Assembly: GCF_001420715.1 (NCBI RefSeq)
Contig: NZ_LJJC01000004.1
Span: 2,738,523-2,802,522 of the forward strand
Direction: 5' to 3'
Source of the DNA: Heyndrickxia shackletonii
GTDB lineage: Bacteria > Bacillota > Bacilli > Bacillales > Bacillaceae_C
DNA length: 64,000 nt
Positions 51,842 to 60,971 of the stretch are shown one piece after another (positions within the stretch are counted from its first letter, which is position 1; each line of letters starts with the position of its first letter). The notes beneath the pieces were generated by a model, which worked only from the letters and a program-made list of their open reading frames with translations, made no database searches and had not been told where the DNA came from. The translations under genes were made by a program, and so were the position numbers.

Positions 51842-52732
51842 CTATTCTTTACATGGTAATCCGTATGTAATTTGTTCTATTCCCGGTAAAAATCCAAAAT
51901 TATAATACAAAGACTCTGCCGCATTTCCTACGGTTACAAAAAGTCGAATAACTTCATATTTATCTTTTAAAATAGTTAAAGCATGTTTTATTAGATTTGA
52001 AGCTATACCTTTTCCTCGATAATTTTGGTCTACAACAATATTGTATACCAATGGCAAGTCTTCCCAAATGGAGATTAAACATGCTCCTACTAACTTATTA
52101 TTTGTTTGATCAAAGACAAGACAGGAAGATTGTTGAAGCAATTCTTCCTTGTTGTAGTTGAAATAATCCTCTAATTCCAACCTTTGTTGTTCGATTGTAT
52201 TGATTGTTGGATGTCCAATACTATCGGGTCCTAAATAAGCTTTATAAGAAAGTTGTGCAATTTCCTCTAAACATTCTGAGGTTGGTTTTTTAATTACAAA
52301 ATCAGTTTCCCAATCGATCCTATCAAATTTTTCAGTTGGTCTAATCATAATACGTCTAGTTTCTATTGGTTGAAAGCCTAATCGTAAAAAATGTTCAGAC
52401 TGATATGGTAAGATTCCTACTGCGTTAATTGGTTTTGTTGAATCCGATATTTCTATCATATATTTTTTTAACCATGTTAATACAAGATATATATCCGTAA
52501 ATGGCGGTTCTATAAAAAACGCCCATAAGGTATTTGGCTCTAAACATACTCCACCAATTCGCCTCCCATTTAATAATAACCAATAGGAGGGAGTATCATC
52601 TCCAAATATAGCTATTCGTCTTTCCCAACTCTGTCTAAAAAATATATTTTCTCTATACGTAGTGTAATGAATGGCAAAATCCTTCACATTAGCTCTAGTT
52701 AGGCTGAAATCATAGTTCAATTTAATTTTCAT
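51842..52732 (-). CDS. GNAT acetyltransferase with an extra N-terminal domain
   Basis: A 296-residue protein. The C-terminal half (about 150-290) is a complete GNAT domain: VYNIVVDQNYRGKGIASNLI (acetyl-CoA loop RGKGIA) and LFVTVGNAAESLYYNFGF. The N-terminal half looks like a second, degenerate GNAT module (YWLLLNGRRIGGVCLEPN). GAGGAG precedes the ATG. The target is unknown. It lies immediately downstream of the group II intron on the same strand. Confidence 0.83.
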   Translation of the reverse strand: MKIKLNYDFSLTRANVKDFAIHYTTYRENIFFRQSWERRIAIFGDDTPSYWLLLNGRRIGGVCLEPNTLWAFFIEPPFTDIYLVLTWLKKYMIEISDSTKPINAVGILPYQSEHFLRLGFQPIETRRIMIRPTEKFDRIDWETDFVIKKPTSECLEEIAQLSYKAYLGPDSIGHPTINTIEQQRLELEDYFNYNKEELLQQSSCLVFDQTNNKLVGACLISIWEDLPLVYNIVVDQNYRGKGIASNLIKHALTILKDKYEVIRLFVTVGNAAESLYYNFGFLPGIEQITYGLPCKE

Positions 52733-52849
52733 AATATCTCCTCATTTATCTATATTACTTTTATATTCCGTATTGATTTTTAAAATTCCTTCTTTTGGTA
52801 ACCCTACTTTCAGTAATAATTAATCGAGTAGGAGGAGGTGACTAACCCC

Positions 52850-52895
52850 CGACCTCTCACACCACCGTACGTACGGTTCCGTATACGGCGGTTCC
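52850..52895 (-). ncRNA. domain V catalytic hairpin of the group II intron
   Basis: On the minus strand GAACCGCCGTATACGG, then AACCGTACGTACGGTGGTG. The stem carries the CGC triad typical of class C. It is followed by the domain VI region and GGTCGGGGGTTAGTCACC. Confidence 0.8.
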
Positions 52896-52897
52896 AT

Positions 52898-54157
52898 TTA
52901 TGTCTGACGTAGTTGAGAATATCTCACATAAAGACTCTTCAGCCCTCGCATCTCCCAATAGGAGTTTGTGAGGGTTTTCTGTAGGATTGGGCTTCTGGCT
53001 ATTCTCCAATATTTCTTTCTAGAGTTTCCCCATTCGTATGCCTTCTCTTTTGGAATCCCTAATCCAATGAGTTTTCTTACTTTGGTTTTTGGTTTCTTCC
53101 ATTCTTTCCATTGGCACATTCTGAGACGCCTTCTAATCCATTCGTCTAATTCTTTGAAAATAGTGGGTGTATCTGCTAATGCATAATATCCGCACCAGCC
53201 AATCAAATATTGATTCAGCTTCTCTATTCTATAATCCATTGGAATTGGTTTTGACCTTGAAGTTAATTCTCGTATCCGTTTCTTGACACGTTGAATACTT
53301 TGGTTTGACATCCGCACCTTCGGTTTCTTATGAAATGTGAAGCTAAAACCTAAAAACTTTCTTTTCCAAGGTCTGTCTACAGCTGACTTTTCTCGATTCA
53401 CCTTTAGTTTTAGAGTAAATTCAATGAAAGTAGTAATCGAGTCCATTACTCGCTCTCCGGCTCTTCTCGATTTTACGTAGATATTACAATCATCTGCGTA
53501 TCGGACAAACTTGTGCCCTCTCTTTTCTAACTCTTTGTCTAGTTCATCTAGAACGATATTGGAGAGTAAAGGACTTAATGGTCCACCTTGGGGCGTACCC
53601 TCCTCGGATTTCGTTATGACTCCATTAATCATAATGCCAGACTGTAGATACTTCCGAATTAGTGATAGGAGCGTTCTGTCTTGAATCCTTTTGGATAGAG
53701 TCCGCATTAATCTATCATGATTGACTTTATCAAAGAATTTCTCCAAGTCCATGTCGACTACCCATCGGTATCCCTCTTCGATATATTTCTTCGCTTGTCT
53801 AACACCGTCATGACCTCGTTTGTTTGGTCGAAAACCATAGCTCTGTGTTGAAAAAGTCGGGTCGAAGATAGGGGTTAAAATCTGAGTAATCGCCTGTTGG
53901 ATGAAACGGTCTGTCACGGTTGGGATACCTAATAACCTTACTCCACCGTTCGGTTTTGGGATTTCAACCCGACGGACAGGAGAAGGTTGATAAGTACCCT
54001 CCATTAAGGATGTTTTAAGTGTATCCCACGTTTCGAGAATATGTCTTCGTAGGTCTTTTACGGACATATTGTCTACTCCATGACTTCCTTTGTTCTTTTC
54101 TACTCGCTTTAATGCCAGTAAAAGATTTTCCCGTGACAGCATTCGTTCCATTAACAT
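52898..54157 (-). CDS. group II intron reverse transcriptase/maturase
   Basis: A 419-residue LtrA-like protein. The RT domain carries RRVEIPKPNGGVRLLGIPTV, SYGFRPNKRGHDGV, VVDMDLEKFFDKVNHDRLM, GTPQGGPLSPLLSNI and the catalytic VRYADDC. The maturase (X) domain follows (KRKFLGFSF, RIEKLNQYLIGWCGYY). No HNH endonuclease domain is present, as is usual in class C. AAAGG precedes the ATG; ATG codons 3 and 6 are alternatives. It reverse-transcribes the intron and helps splice it. Confidence 0.93.
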   Translation of the reverse strand: MLMERMLSRENLLLALKRVEKNKGSHGVDNMSVKDLRRHILETWDTLKTSLMEGTYQPSPVRRVEIPKPNGGVRLLGIPTVTDRFIQQAITQILTPIFDPTFSTQSYGFRPNKRGHDGVRQAKKYIEEGYRWVVDMDLEKFFDKVNHDRLMRTLSKRIQDRTLLSLIRKYLQSGIMINGVITKSEEGTPQGGPLSPLLSNIVLDELDKELEKRGHKFVRYADDCNIYVKSRRAGERVMDSITTFIEFTLKLKVNREKSAVDRPWKRKFLGFSFTFHKKPKVRMSNQSIQRVKKRIRELTSRSKPIPMDYRIEKLNQYLIGWCGYYALADTPTIFKELDEWIRRRLRMCQWKEWKKPKTKVRKLIGLGIPKEKAYEWGNSRKKYWRIARSPILQKTLTNSYWEMRGLKSLYVRYSQLRQT

Positions 54158-54718
54158 TGAGATTTATCCTTTCTACGTGAACAATACATTCTCATTAAGT
54201 GGGTTCTTTACTAAGCCCTCCCGAAGTCCCCCATGGAATTCACCATTTCTTCCTTTCAGGTAGGTTCCGTAAGAATTTTCTGCTTTCATACATAAAGAAC
54301 CGTTTGCCGAGTGTTTGTTCTCCTAAAATGGTTCAGTCCTTCCTTGATTCTCTCGAGCAAACCAAGTACTACGACTTCGGCTGACTTCTGATTGTTCAGC
54401 TATCCATTACTAGATAGGTTACCAAGTGTACTTGGCGTATCAACCAGACCTCCCCGGGTAAGAGTGCAATCTTTCCTTCCATCTATCTGCTTCATTTACT
54501 TTGTATCACCTTCGGCAGAAAGGACTTTGTTTTGTATTGCAAACTCATCCAATGATACCTAGCCTTGTATGAAGTTCGTGTTCCTCAGACCGGAAGTTTG
54601 CCGCTCGCTTCCTTCAGATTCCGCGTCACCACGGACACCCTTGCGTTAAGCTAACTGCTACTTCTGCCTTCACAGTTCGGGACTTTCACCCTAGAGACTA
54701 CACCCATGCCGGGCGCAC
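54158..54718 (-). other. 5' structural part (domains I-IV) of the group II intron
   Basis: Non-coding ribozyme sequence. It carries the exon-binding region and conserved blocks of domain I. A 61-codon plus-strand frame (54199-54384) here is a shadow. Confidence 0.85.
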
Positions 54719-54719
54719 A

Positions 54720-54750
54720 ACAAAAAAGAGCTTTCAATCAAAAGCTCTTT
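54720..54750 (-). terminator. intrinsic terminator that is the intron's 5' exon
   Basis: AAAGAGCTTT/AAAGCTCTTT stem with a 6-nt loop and TTTTTTGTT on the minus strand. The intron starts 2-3 nt after the T run. It ends the MurG/small-protein transcript. Confidence 0.88.
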
Positions 54751-54861
54751 CTCATATTTCTCGCTATTACATGATTTGATACTAAGAAAGTTCAGACAAC
54801 TAATACAGTCCATTCGCAAAAAAATAGGTAACATTATTAAAATTATTAAGTAAAATGGATA

Positions 54862-55020
54862 CTAATATGCCATTTTCATATTCTCCAAAACCTTAAAATG
54901 ATCGCCCTGATAATTGTTGGTAACTAAATCGTTAATAAGAAATTGATAATAATCTATCTCGGCACCAAATAGTTGGACAACCTCTTTATGATTAACATTA
55001 GATAATGGAGAAATACTCAT
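54862..55020 (-). CDS. small protein of unknown function, possibly in the murG operon
   Basis: A 52-residue protein (MSISPLSNVNHKEVVQLFGA, then YYQFLINDLVTNNYQGDHFK, ending KMAY). GGTGGAGGG precedes the ATG by about 8 nt, a good site. It lies 50 bp after the MurG paralogue on the same strand, before the terminator. It has no signal peptide or membrane helix. No family is recognised. Confidence 0.5.
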   Translation of the reverse strand: MSISPLSNVNHKEVVQLFGAEIDYYQFLINDLVTNNYQGDHFKVLENMKMAY

Positions 55021-55070
55021 AACAATCCCTCCACCTGAATAGAACTTTTAAATATCAATTCTTAAAATTA

Positions 55071-56132
55071 TTAAATATTATTTATTTCTTTAACCAGTAT
55101 TTTCAATGCTTCTCCACTAGGCGATTTTTTCATATTTCTACGGAAAGCTTCGCTGTTTTTGAACACCGTTTCGATATATTCCACCAATGTTTCATTATTA
55201 AGGTTTCCTTCCTCCAAAGTAAGAGAATACCCTTTCTGTTCAAAGGCTTTTGCATTTAATATTTGGTCCCCTCTACTTTGATCTAATCCTAAAGGGATAA
55301 TTAACATTGGAATTTTTAATGCTAAAAATTCAAATATGGCATTGGAGCCACCTCTTGTAATAACAATATCTGTCGCATTTAATATGTCTGCTAACTCATC
55401 ATGTACATATTCATATTGTTTATATCTAGGAATCTTTACTAATTTGTTATCAAGGTTATTTTTCCCACACAAGTGAACAACTTGATATTTGGTAGTTAGC
55501 TGCTTCAAAGAATTCCTGACTGCTTCATTAATTTTTTGGGCTCCCAAACTCCCACCCATTATCGTTAAGATAGGGCTTTTATCATCATACCTAAGAAGTT
55601 TTTTACCATTTGCAGCAGAACCATTTAATATTTCTTTCCTTATTGGAGAACCAACAACAGTCGTTTTATTTTCTGGAAAAAACTTTTTTGTCTCTTCAAA
55701 GGAACTAAATATCTTGGTTGCGAATCTTTGTGAAATTTTATTGGCTAATCCCGGTGTAATATCACTTTCATGAATGAAAACAGGTATTTTAAGCGATTTC
55801 GCTGCTAAAATTACTGGTACAGATACAAATCCGCCTTTTGAGAATACTAATTTTGGCTTTAGTTTTCTCAAAAGGCTTCTTGCCTCTATACAACCTCTAA
55901 TGACTCTAAATATGTCGACTACATTTTCAAAATCTATGTATCTTCTAAGTTTACCGCTGTTTATACCAAAGTATGGAATATTTATTTTTTGTATTAATTC
56001 TTTTTCAATTCCTTTTTTGGAACCAATATAAAAAATTTCCCAGTCTTCCTTAATTTCTTTTATGATTGCTATATTAGGTGTTACATGTCCTGCTGAACCT
56101 CCACCAGTAAATACAATTGTCCTTTTTGGCAT
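55071..56132 (-). CDS. murG: MurG-type UDP-GlcNAc transferase paralogue
   Basis: A 353-residue GT28 glycosyltransferase. The N-terminal GGGSAGHVTPNIAI, SKGGFVSVPVILAAK and HESDITPGLANKISQRF, and the C-terminal MGGSLGAQKIN and TRGGSNAIFEFLALKIPMLIIP motifs are complete. MurG adds GlcNAc to lipid I at the membrane. Here it is not in a dcw cluster, so it is probably a second copy, as in some Bacillus. AGGAGG is close (4-5 nt) to the ATG. Possible operon with the YdcF-like gene upstream. The acceptor could differ from lipid I. Confidence 0.88.
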   Translation of the reverse strand: MPKRTIVFTGGGSAGHVTPNIAIIKEIKEDWEIFYIGSKKGIEKELIQKINIPYFGINSGKLRRYIDFENVVDIFRVIRGCIEARSLLRKLKPKLVFSKGGFVSVPVILAAKSLKIPVFIHESDITPGLANKISQRFATKIFSSFEETKKFFPENKTTVVGSPIRKEILNGSAANGKKLLRYDDKSPILTIMGGSLGAQKINEAVRNSLKQLTTKYQVVHLCGKNNLDNKLVKIPRYKQYEYVHDELADILNATDIVITRGGSNAIFEFLALKIPMLIIPLGLDQSRGDQILNAKAFEQKGYSLTLEEGNLNNETLVEYIETVFKNSEAFRRNMKKSPSGEALKILVKEINNI

Positions 56133-56179
56133 AAATCCTCCTATTTTTTCTGTATTACGGTATCAATGCAATTTTGGAT

Positions 56180-56785
56180 TCAAATATCATCCATTTCCAA
56201 ATCTCGAAGAATCCCCATTTTTACATATTTGATGATGGAGTTAAGTTCTTTTAACACAAGTGCTTTTGTTTCGGGATCTCTATTCCAATTATTCCATTGT
56301 CCAAATTGCCTATCGTCCGGGCATATAGTGTATTCTATCCAAGTAGGCATATATGTTTTGAGGGTTAAATTACATCTTTTCACATGAAATGGTGCACTTA
56401 CAACTAAGATTCTCTTTATCATATGTAATCCAATCTTTTTTTGCATGACAAATGCGGAGCCGATTACATTTTCAGTCGTGTTATCGGCTTGGGTTTCTAA
56501 AAGAATTTTGTCTGCCGGAATTCCTAATTTAATTAGATAATCTCGCATCCATATGGCTTCTGATACTTCTCCTTCTCCCCATCTTTTTTCAGAACCCGAC
56601 ACTAATATCAATGGTGCTCGATTTTGATTAAATAAGTCAGCTGCCTTTTTAACTCGATGTACACTTCTGCTTCCAAAGACAAGTATAAGATCACCCTTAC
56701 ATCCGTCATCTTGCATTCCATCAAACATAATTTTTGTAATTTGTTGTTCTGATAACGTATCTATTTGAATTTCGGAAATTAACAT
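56180..56785 (-). CDS. YdcF/SanA-like DUF218 protein
   Basis: A 201-residue protein of the DUF218 family. LILVFGSRSVHRVKKAADLF, LILVSGSEKRWGEGEVSEA and RILVVSAPFHVKRCNLTLKTY are typical. No membrane helix or signal peptide is evident, unlike E. coli SanA/ElyC, which affect envelope integrity. GGGGATGAAA precedes the ATG. It lies 48 bp upstream of the MurG paralogue on the same strand, so an envelope-related pairing is plausible. Confidence 0.85.
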   Translation of the reverse strand: MLISEIQIDTLSEQQITKIMFDGMQDDGCKGDLILVFGSRSVHRVKKAADLFNQNRAPLILVSGSEKRWGEGEVSEAIWMRDYLIKLGIPADKILLETQADNTTENVIGSAFVMQKKIGLHMIKRILVVSAPFHVKRCNLTLKTYMPTWIEYTICPDDRQFGQWNNWNRDPETKALVLKELNSIIKYVKMGILRDLEMDDI

Positions 56786-57025
56786 AATTTCATCCCCTGT
56801 TCTATAAAACCTTTAAACTTTTTACATTTCTATTCTTTGTTTGATATTTACATTCAATTTAACAGAAACTTTCTTAAATAAAAAGAGATCCTTACCTATG
56901 TAATGACTTATTTTCCCTTCTTTTACTAAGGGTGAGGTTAAACAAAAACTATGCCTTACAATGAATTGAATTCAATCTTTATTTTTTATTAACTCAAATA
57001 GCGGCGCTAAACCCGTTCCATTACT

Positions 57026-57058
57026 AAAAACCCCACCATTTTAGATGATGAGGTTTTT
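57026..57058 (-). terminator. intrinsic terminator of the DinB gene
   Basis: On the minus strand AAAAACCTCA and TGGGGTTTTT pair with one G-U, T run included. It lies 30 bp past the gene. Confidence 0.75.
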
Positions 57059-57087
57059 GCGCGGCCACGAAGGGAATTTACCAATAT

Positions 57088-57594
57088 CTAATACTGCCAA
57101 TGCAATTTCCCTTTTCTTATTTTTGCTATATATATAATCTGGCCAGTATGACTATGAACTTCTCTAACCATTTGCACCATCATATCAAGTAGTGTTGATT
57201 GATTATTATTCGCACTATATGTAACAGGAGGCTTATCGAGGAAAGGTTGCCATATTAACAAATCAGGCTTTGATTTTATTTCTTCCAATACTTGAATAAT
57301 GACATCAAAGGATTGAGAAGCAAGCGAAAGAGCTTGTTCTTTTGATAATAAAAGTTCTCTGTCAAACTCCTTTTCTCTATTTCTAGTATCAGGTACATCA
57401 TAAAAAACAGTTTCAAGTCTTTGATGGACTGTACCTCTAATATGCGATACAAGATTGGCAATACTATTACTTTCTAAAGTCGGTGACCAAGAAATATCCT
57501 CTTCCGATAATTGGTTAATGGCTTGAATAACCCATTTCTTCTCACTTTTAAACTTTCCCAGCATACTTTCAATTAATATTACAGAAGTATCCAT
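57088..57594 (-). CDS. DinB family protein
   Basis: A 168-residue DinB/DUF1572-like protein. LESNSIANLVSHIRGTVHQRLE (His near residue 50) and the C-terminal VREVHSHTGQIIYIAKI hold the metal histidines. The ATG at 57594 is 8 nt from AGGAGG; ATG or GTG codons nearer 57612 fall inside the ribosome binding site. It is a distant relative of the 41340 DinB protein. Its reaction is unknown. Confidence 0.85.
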   Translation of the reverse strand: MDTSVILIESMLGKFKSEKKWVIQAINQLSEEDISWSPTLESNSIANLVSHIRGTVHQRLETVFYDVPDTRNREKEFDRELLLSKEQALSLASQSFDVIIQVLEEIKSKPDLLIWQPFLDKPPVTYSANNNQSTLLDMMVQMVREVHSHTGQIIYIAKIRKGKLHWQY

Positions 57595-57643
57595 TAGCAT
57601 CACCTCCTCCATACTTATGTATGTCGTTAATAATCAAACCATC

Positions 57644-58159
57644 TCACTTTTTTATAATATAATTGACTGCTTGATTTACTAGATGGTTAATATCCAAAGA
57701 CGTGTCCAGGACAAGTTCCTCTTCTAGGATACCTGTACGTACATTAGAATAATGTTTCTTAAGATCTTCTACGTCAGTTAATAGTTGGTTGGGTAAAGGG
57801 TTCGATTTTCTTTGATTTAATCGCTCTGCCCACACTTTATCGTCACAAGTACACATAATAGATTTCCATTCACCATCATGTTGCTCCACCCACGTTTTTA
57901 CCTTTTCGACATCATCCAAGTTGTTATAACCAAAATCTATGATAATATCCACTCTCGAATTTAGTGAAGATATAAGTATTTTATGTAGTAGATCAAAACA
58001 AATTTTGTTTCTATCACCATGATTATTTATGAAGGCGGCAACTGTATCGTAAATATCGTCCTTGTGCAGAATCATTACATTTAGTTTTTTCCCCAACGCC
58101 TTTGACAAAGTAGATTTTCCGGTTCCTGCCTTCCCCCTAATTAAGATTACTTTAGACAT
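57644..58159 (-). CDS. P-loop kinase-like protein
   Basis: A 171-residue AAA/kinase-type protein. Walker A is RGKAGTGKST (about residues 8-17), followed by LHKDDIYDTVAAF and IIIDFGYNNLDDVEKV. The C-terminal LNQRKSNPLPNQLL with WAERLN resembles a lid region. It is like small-molecule kinases (shikimate/gluconate type) without a fixed substrate. GGAGGTGAG precedes the ATG at 58159. Close to the DinB gene (49 bp) and maybe co-transcribed. Confidence 0.8.
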   Translation of the reverse strand: MSKVILIRGKAGTGKSTLSKALGKKLNVMILHKDDIYDTVAAFINNHGDRNKICFDLLHKILISSLNSRVDIIIDFGYNNLDDVEKVKTWVEQHDGEWKSIMCTCDDKVWAERLNQRKSNPLPNQLLTDVEDLKKHYSNVRTGILEEELVLDTSLDINHLVNQAVNYIIKK

Positions 58160-58942
58160 ATGTCCACTCACCTCCACTGCATCTATTTCCCTATTTAATA
58201 ATGGGTTCTACTAATTTAAAAATTAGTCCAAATGCTTCAAAATTATATAAGTTCTTTTAACCGTTTTAATACGGAATGAATAGTCAATCTATTAATAGAA
58301 ATGTAGCCCATGAGGAGTTGGGAATAATTCCATTGGTTCGCCACTATTTTTCAAATCGATTAATTTGACATCAATCCACAATTAATTTGCCCCCGTAATA
58401 ATATTTTCGGTCGCAATTTGACATTGAAAGGGTCGTAGAATAGTATGATCGTGAAAACAATAGCCTCCCATTCCTTCTAGGATTATGCTATCTAATCAAC
58501 CATTTGCACTTTTTACAAAATGACTCGACCTTTTAATTATTACTACTTCTATTTGTTACATAATTTTTCCTTTTTAAATTTTCTTCAAAAAATAAAAAAG
58601 CCACTAATTTAGCAGCCTGATAATATCACTTTCACATTTTGATAATGAAAATGGCGTAAGTTTTCATTTGATTCTTCTAAAAGATAAAATCCTATAGCTT
58701 TGTCTTTCCCACCATACTATTTATCAGAATTCATCTGGAATTAAAGTAAATAAATCTTTAAAAAAACTTATTCCATTATATTTTTCAGAATAGGATTTCA
58801 AACCTAACATTATTTCTTGTATATTTTTATCGTTCTGATGACGGGCAGTCATGGATGCATGTATTTGAACTTTTTCCTAAGTTTCGTGTATTAAGTTCCT
58901 ATTGATAATCCCCCTTTTCCAACTTAGAGTATCAATCCTGAT
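58160..58942. other. long region without an intact gene; coding debris
   Basis: No full gene is supported. On the minus strand between about 58860 and 58600 two frames look protein-like: a stretch ending YNGISFFKDLFTLIPDEF, then, shifted, YGGKDKAIGFYLLEESNENL to VKVILSGC. They suggest a decayed gene with a frameshift and stops, and without a start. The rest (58190-58560) is AT-rich with no motif recognised. Confidence 0.4.
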
Positions 58943-59785
58943 TTAAAAGCTAATCATCATACCAGTTTTATCGTCAGATTTTTTAAATCTCGGGAACCTT
59001 ACACATTCTGGATCTGTTTCCTCGAGATCTATTAAATCCCTTGTATACTTTTCAATTCCTTTACTTAAAATACACTCTACAACATAATTCCAATAGTTTA
59101 TGCTATTTGGGATACTTTCTGCTGGCAAAAACATTCCATCTGTTAGTAAAATAAGATGCTTTAGCCCAATTCTATTTATTTTTCCGCTTTCTACATAATC
59201 AAGAGCTTGGTTCTCACCATTCAAAACCCCATATCCATCCAACGTATTACTTTTCTGTCTATTAGAGATGAGGATATCTTTTACATTTTCAAATAGATCT
59301 TCCCTATTTCTTATCCCTTTGTCTATCATATCTTTCCATTTAGCTATAGCAGCATTCTCAACATTAGAAGTTTGTATTCGAGTTAATGGTCTGACTTCAT
59401 TATTTTGATATAATGCTAGAACCATACAATCTCCCATTTGTATAAAATCCACATATGTATCAGATACTTTAACTACAGCTAGTGCAGTTCCCCATAGCTG
59501 TTCTTTCTTCAATATATCAATGTTATATTCTTTCATTTTTCTATAAAGCTTATTATTAATTGTAAATAAATCATTGGTAAAACTATTATAGGTAGTTTGG
59601 GACTCAAAGTACTGCTTTACTTCATTAGATGCGATATAGCCACCAGTATAACCTTCTTTACTTATAAACGGCGTCAAGGAAGAAACACCGTCTGCAACAC
59701 CATATATGGATATTTTGTCATTAATAATTATTGAATCCTCATTTAATTCGCGGACACCTTTAAACGTTGTAAAAGTTACCCTCAA
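58943..59785 (-). CDS. PP2C-like protein phosphatase
   Basis: A 280-residue PPM-type phosphatase. Acidic metal ligands are seen in RELNEDSIII and GVADGVSSLTPF, with VDFIQMGDCMVL and HLILLTDGMFLP later. A TTG at 59785 is preferred because AGGGAG lies 9 nt before it. The ATG at 59794 directly adjoins that site, and the frame to 59878 has none. There is no obvious partner kinase. It may act on a Ser/Thr-phosphorylated protein. Confidence 0.83.
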   Translation of the reverse strand: MRVTFTTFKGVRELNEDSIIINDKISIYGVADGVSSLTPFISKEGYTGGYIASNEVKQYFESQTTYNSFTNDLFTINNKLYRKMKEYNIDILKKEQLWGTALAVVKVSDTYVDFIQMGDCMVLALYQNNEVRPLTRIQTSNVENAAIAKWKDMIDKGIRNREDLFENVKDILISNRQKSNTLDGYGVLNGENQALDYVESGKINRIGLKHLILLTDGMFLPAESIPNSINYWNYVVECILSKGIEKYTRDLIDLEETDPECVRFPRFKKSDDKTGMMISF

Positions 59786-59987
59786 GATTCTCATCTCCCT
59801 AAGAATAAATAATTGTAAATAGACTCGTTTTTCTTTCATCACCTTTTGCAAAATAAAAAAGTGAAAATTCCCACTCATATATGTCCTATATTTTCTAAGA
59901 ATATTTACATTATTTGATTGCCTTCTGTATCTTAATCAAACGTTTAAGAGTTTCTAATAAACAGTTTAACTTAGTGAAAAAAGTTTT

Positions 59988-60446
59988 CTAAATCCCTACA
60001 TTCTTTATAAAATATTCCTTTGTTTCTGAGTGTGTTAGTGTATCTAGCAATTTATCTTTTTCAAGAAATTTCACGTCACTAACTTCATTGTCAAATGGAG
60101 TTAATATTTTTTCATTACCTAAAAACTCAACGAAGAACATTGTTGTTTCTTGCCTTACAAATCCGATTTTCTCTTGAATGGATTTCGGAAAATCAAAACA
60201 TATTTTTTCATCAAATTGTTTTATAACCTTATATTCTTCAGAACCGGTTTCTTCCTTTAATTCGCGTAATAGCGAATCCACTAATTCATCATCTTCCTCT
60301 TCTACCCCACCTTTAATAAAATCCCATTCGCCTTCTATATTTTCTTTTCCTTCTTTTGTATTCATTTTTGTTTTATTTATAATTAGAAACTTATTATTTT
60401 GATAAACAATTGCACCAATAGCTTTTCGTATATTCTCCACTCGCAT
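59988..60446 (-). CDS. Nudix hydrolase
   Basis: A 152-residue Nudix protein. The Nudix box reads GGVEEEDDELVDSLLRELKE then ETG; the first Glu of GX5EX7REUXEEXG is Asp here, while the REL-EE part is intact. It hydrolyses nucleoside diphosphates linked to another group. AGGAGGT precedes the ATG. The substrate is unknown. It lies downstream of no operon. Confidence 0.85.
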   Translation of the reverse strand: MRVENIRKAIGAIVYQNNKFLIINKTKMNTKEGKENIEGEWDFIKGGVEEEDDELVDSLLRELKEETGSEEYKVIKQFDEKICFDFPKSIQEKIGFVRQETTMFFVEFLGNEKILTPFDNEVSDVKFLEKDKLLDTLTHSETKEYFIKNVGI

Positions 60447-60665
60447 TCCATACCTCCTGTTTCAATTTTATTACATCAAAATTTACTAGTTAATAGTTTG
60501 AACAAAAATACCACGCAAGCACATACTTATGATAAATATAAAGAATTCATTTTGAAAAAAGGTTGATCCAAAGAATCGAGTAGAAATAAATTTCGTTTTT
60601 TATAAAAAAGTTTATTCTGTTTCTACCTTGTAACATTACAATTGCGCATTTTCATCTTCCAGTAG

Positions 60666-60971
60666 TTAAACACATGTTATTTCATTTTCTATTCTTGAGG
60701 TTGTATCTGCGTAAAGGGTGTTAAATGCGGGACTGCACAGCGAATTCTTATTACATGGATGATATACTTTGCCAATTTCAGTATTGCTTACCCACATGCT
60801 TTTATGGAATACTTTTTTTACTATTTGTAGTAGTTCAGGTGTAAAATCTTCCTTTCCTTGATGACATTTCTTGATAAGAATGGATTGCCACAATATGTTA
60901 TTTCTTATTTTGTAGGTCCTCCCAAGGCTGAAATGAAAATGGTATGCCAAGCATTTTAGCAGTTGACTCAT
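60666..60971 (-). CDS. uncertain reading frame overlapping the GltB-like gene
   Basis: An open frame of up to 101 codons overlaps the 3' end of the neighbouring gene by 74 bp. The part 60666-60890 looks protein-like (FTPELLQIVKKVFHKSMWVS, VYHPCNKNSLCSPAFNTLYA) but has no ribosome binding site or good start. It could be a translationally coupled short protein or the remnant of a longer gene. Confidence 0.35.
   Translation of the reverse strand: MSQLLKCLAYHFHFSLGRTYKIRNNILWQSILIKKCHQGKEDFTPELLQIVKKVFHKSMWVSNTEIGKVYHPCNKNSLCSPAFNTLYADTTSRIENEITCV

Larger units (their letters stand above)
52823..54718 (-). mobile_element. group IIC intron with reverse transcriptase
   Basis: A 1.9-kb ribozyme retroelement. 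The 5' end GTGCGCCCGGCATGGGTG (54718 down) and the following 200 nt closely resemble the Oceanobacillus iheyensis group IIC intron (AGTCCCGAACTGTGAAGGC, GGTGTCCGTGGTGACGCGG and ACCCGGGGAGGTCTGG blocks). Domain V (GAACCGCCGTATACGG to GTACGGTGGTGTG) lies at about 52850-52895. The 3' end is placed at ATCGAGTA (52823-52830). The maturase lies in domain IV. The 5' exon is a terminator hairpin, the usual target of class C introns. The element looks intact. Confidence 0.92.

Noticed and set aside
54199-54384. 61-codon plus-strand frame in the intron
   Set aside because: It lies antisense in the ribozyme domain region and has no ribosome binding site.
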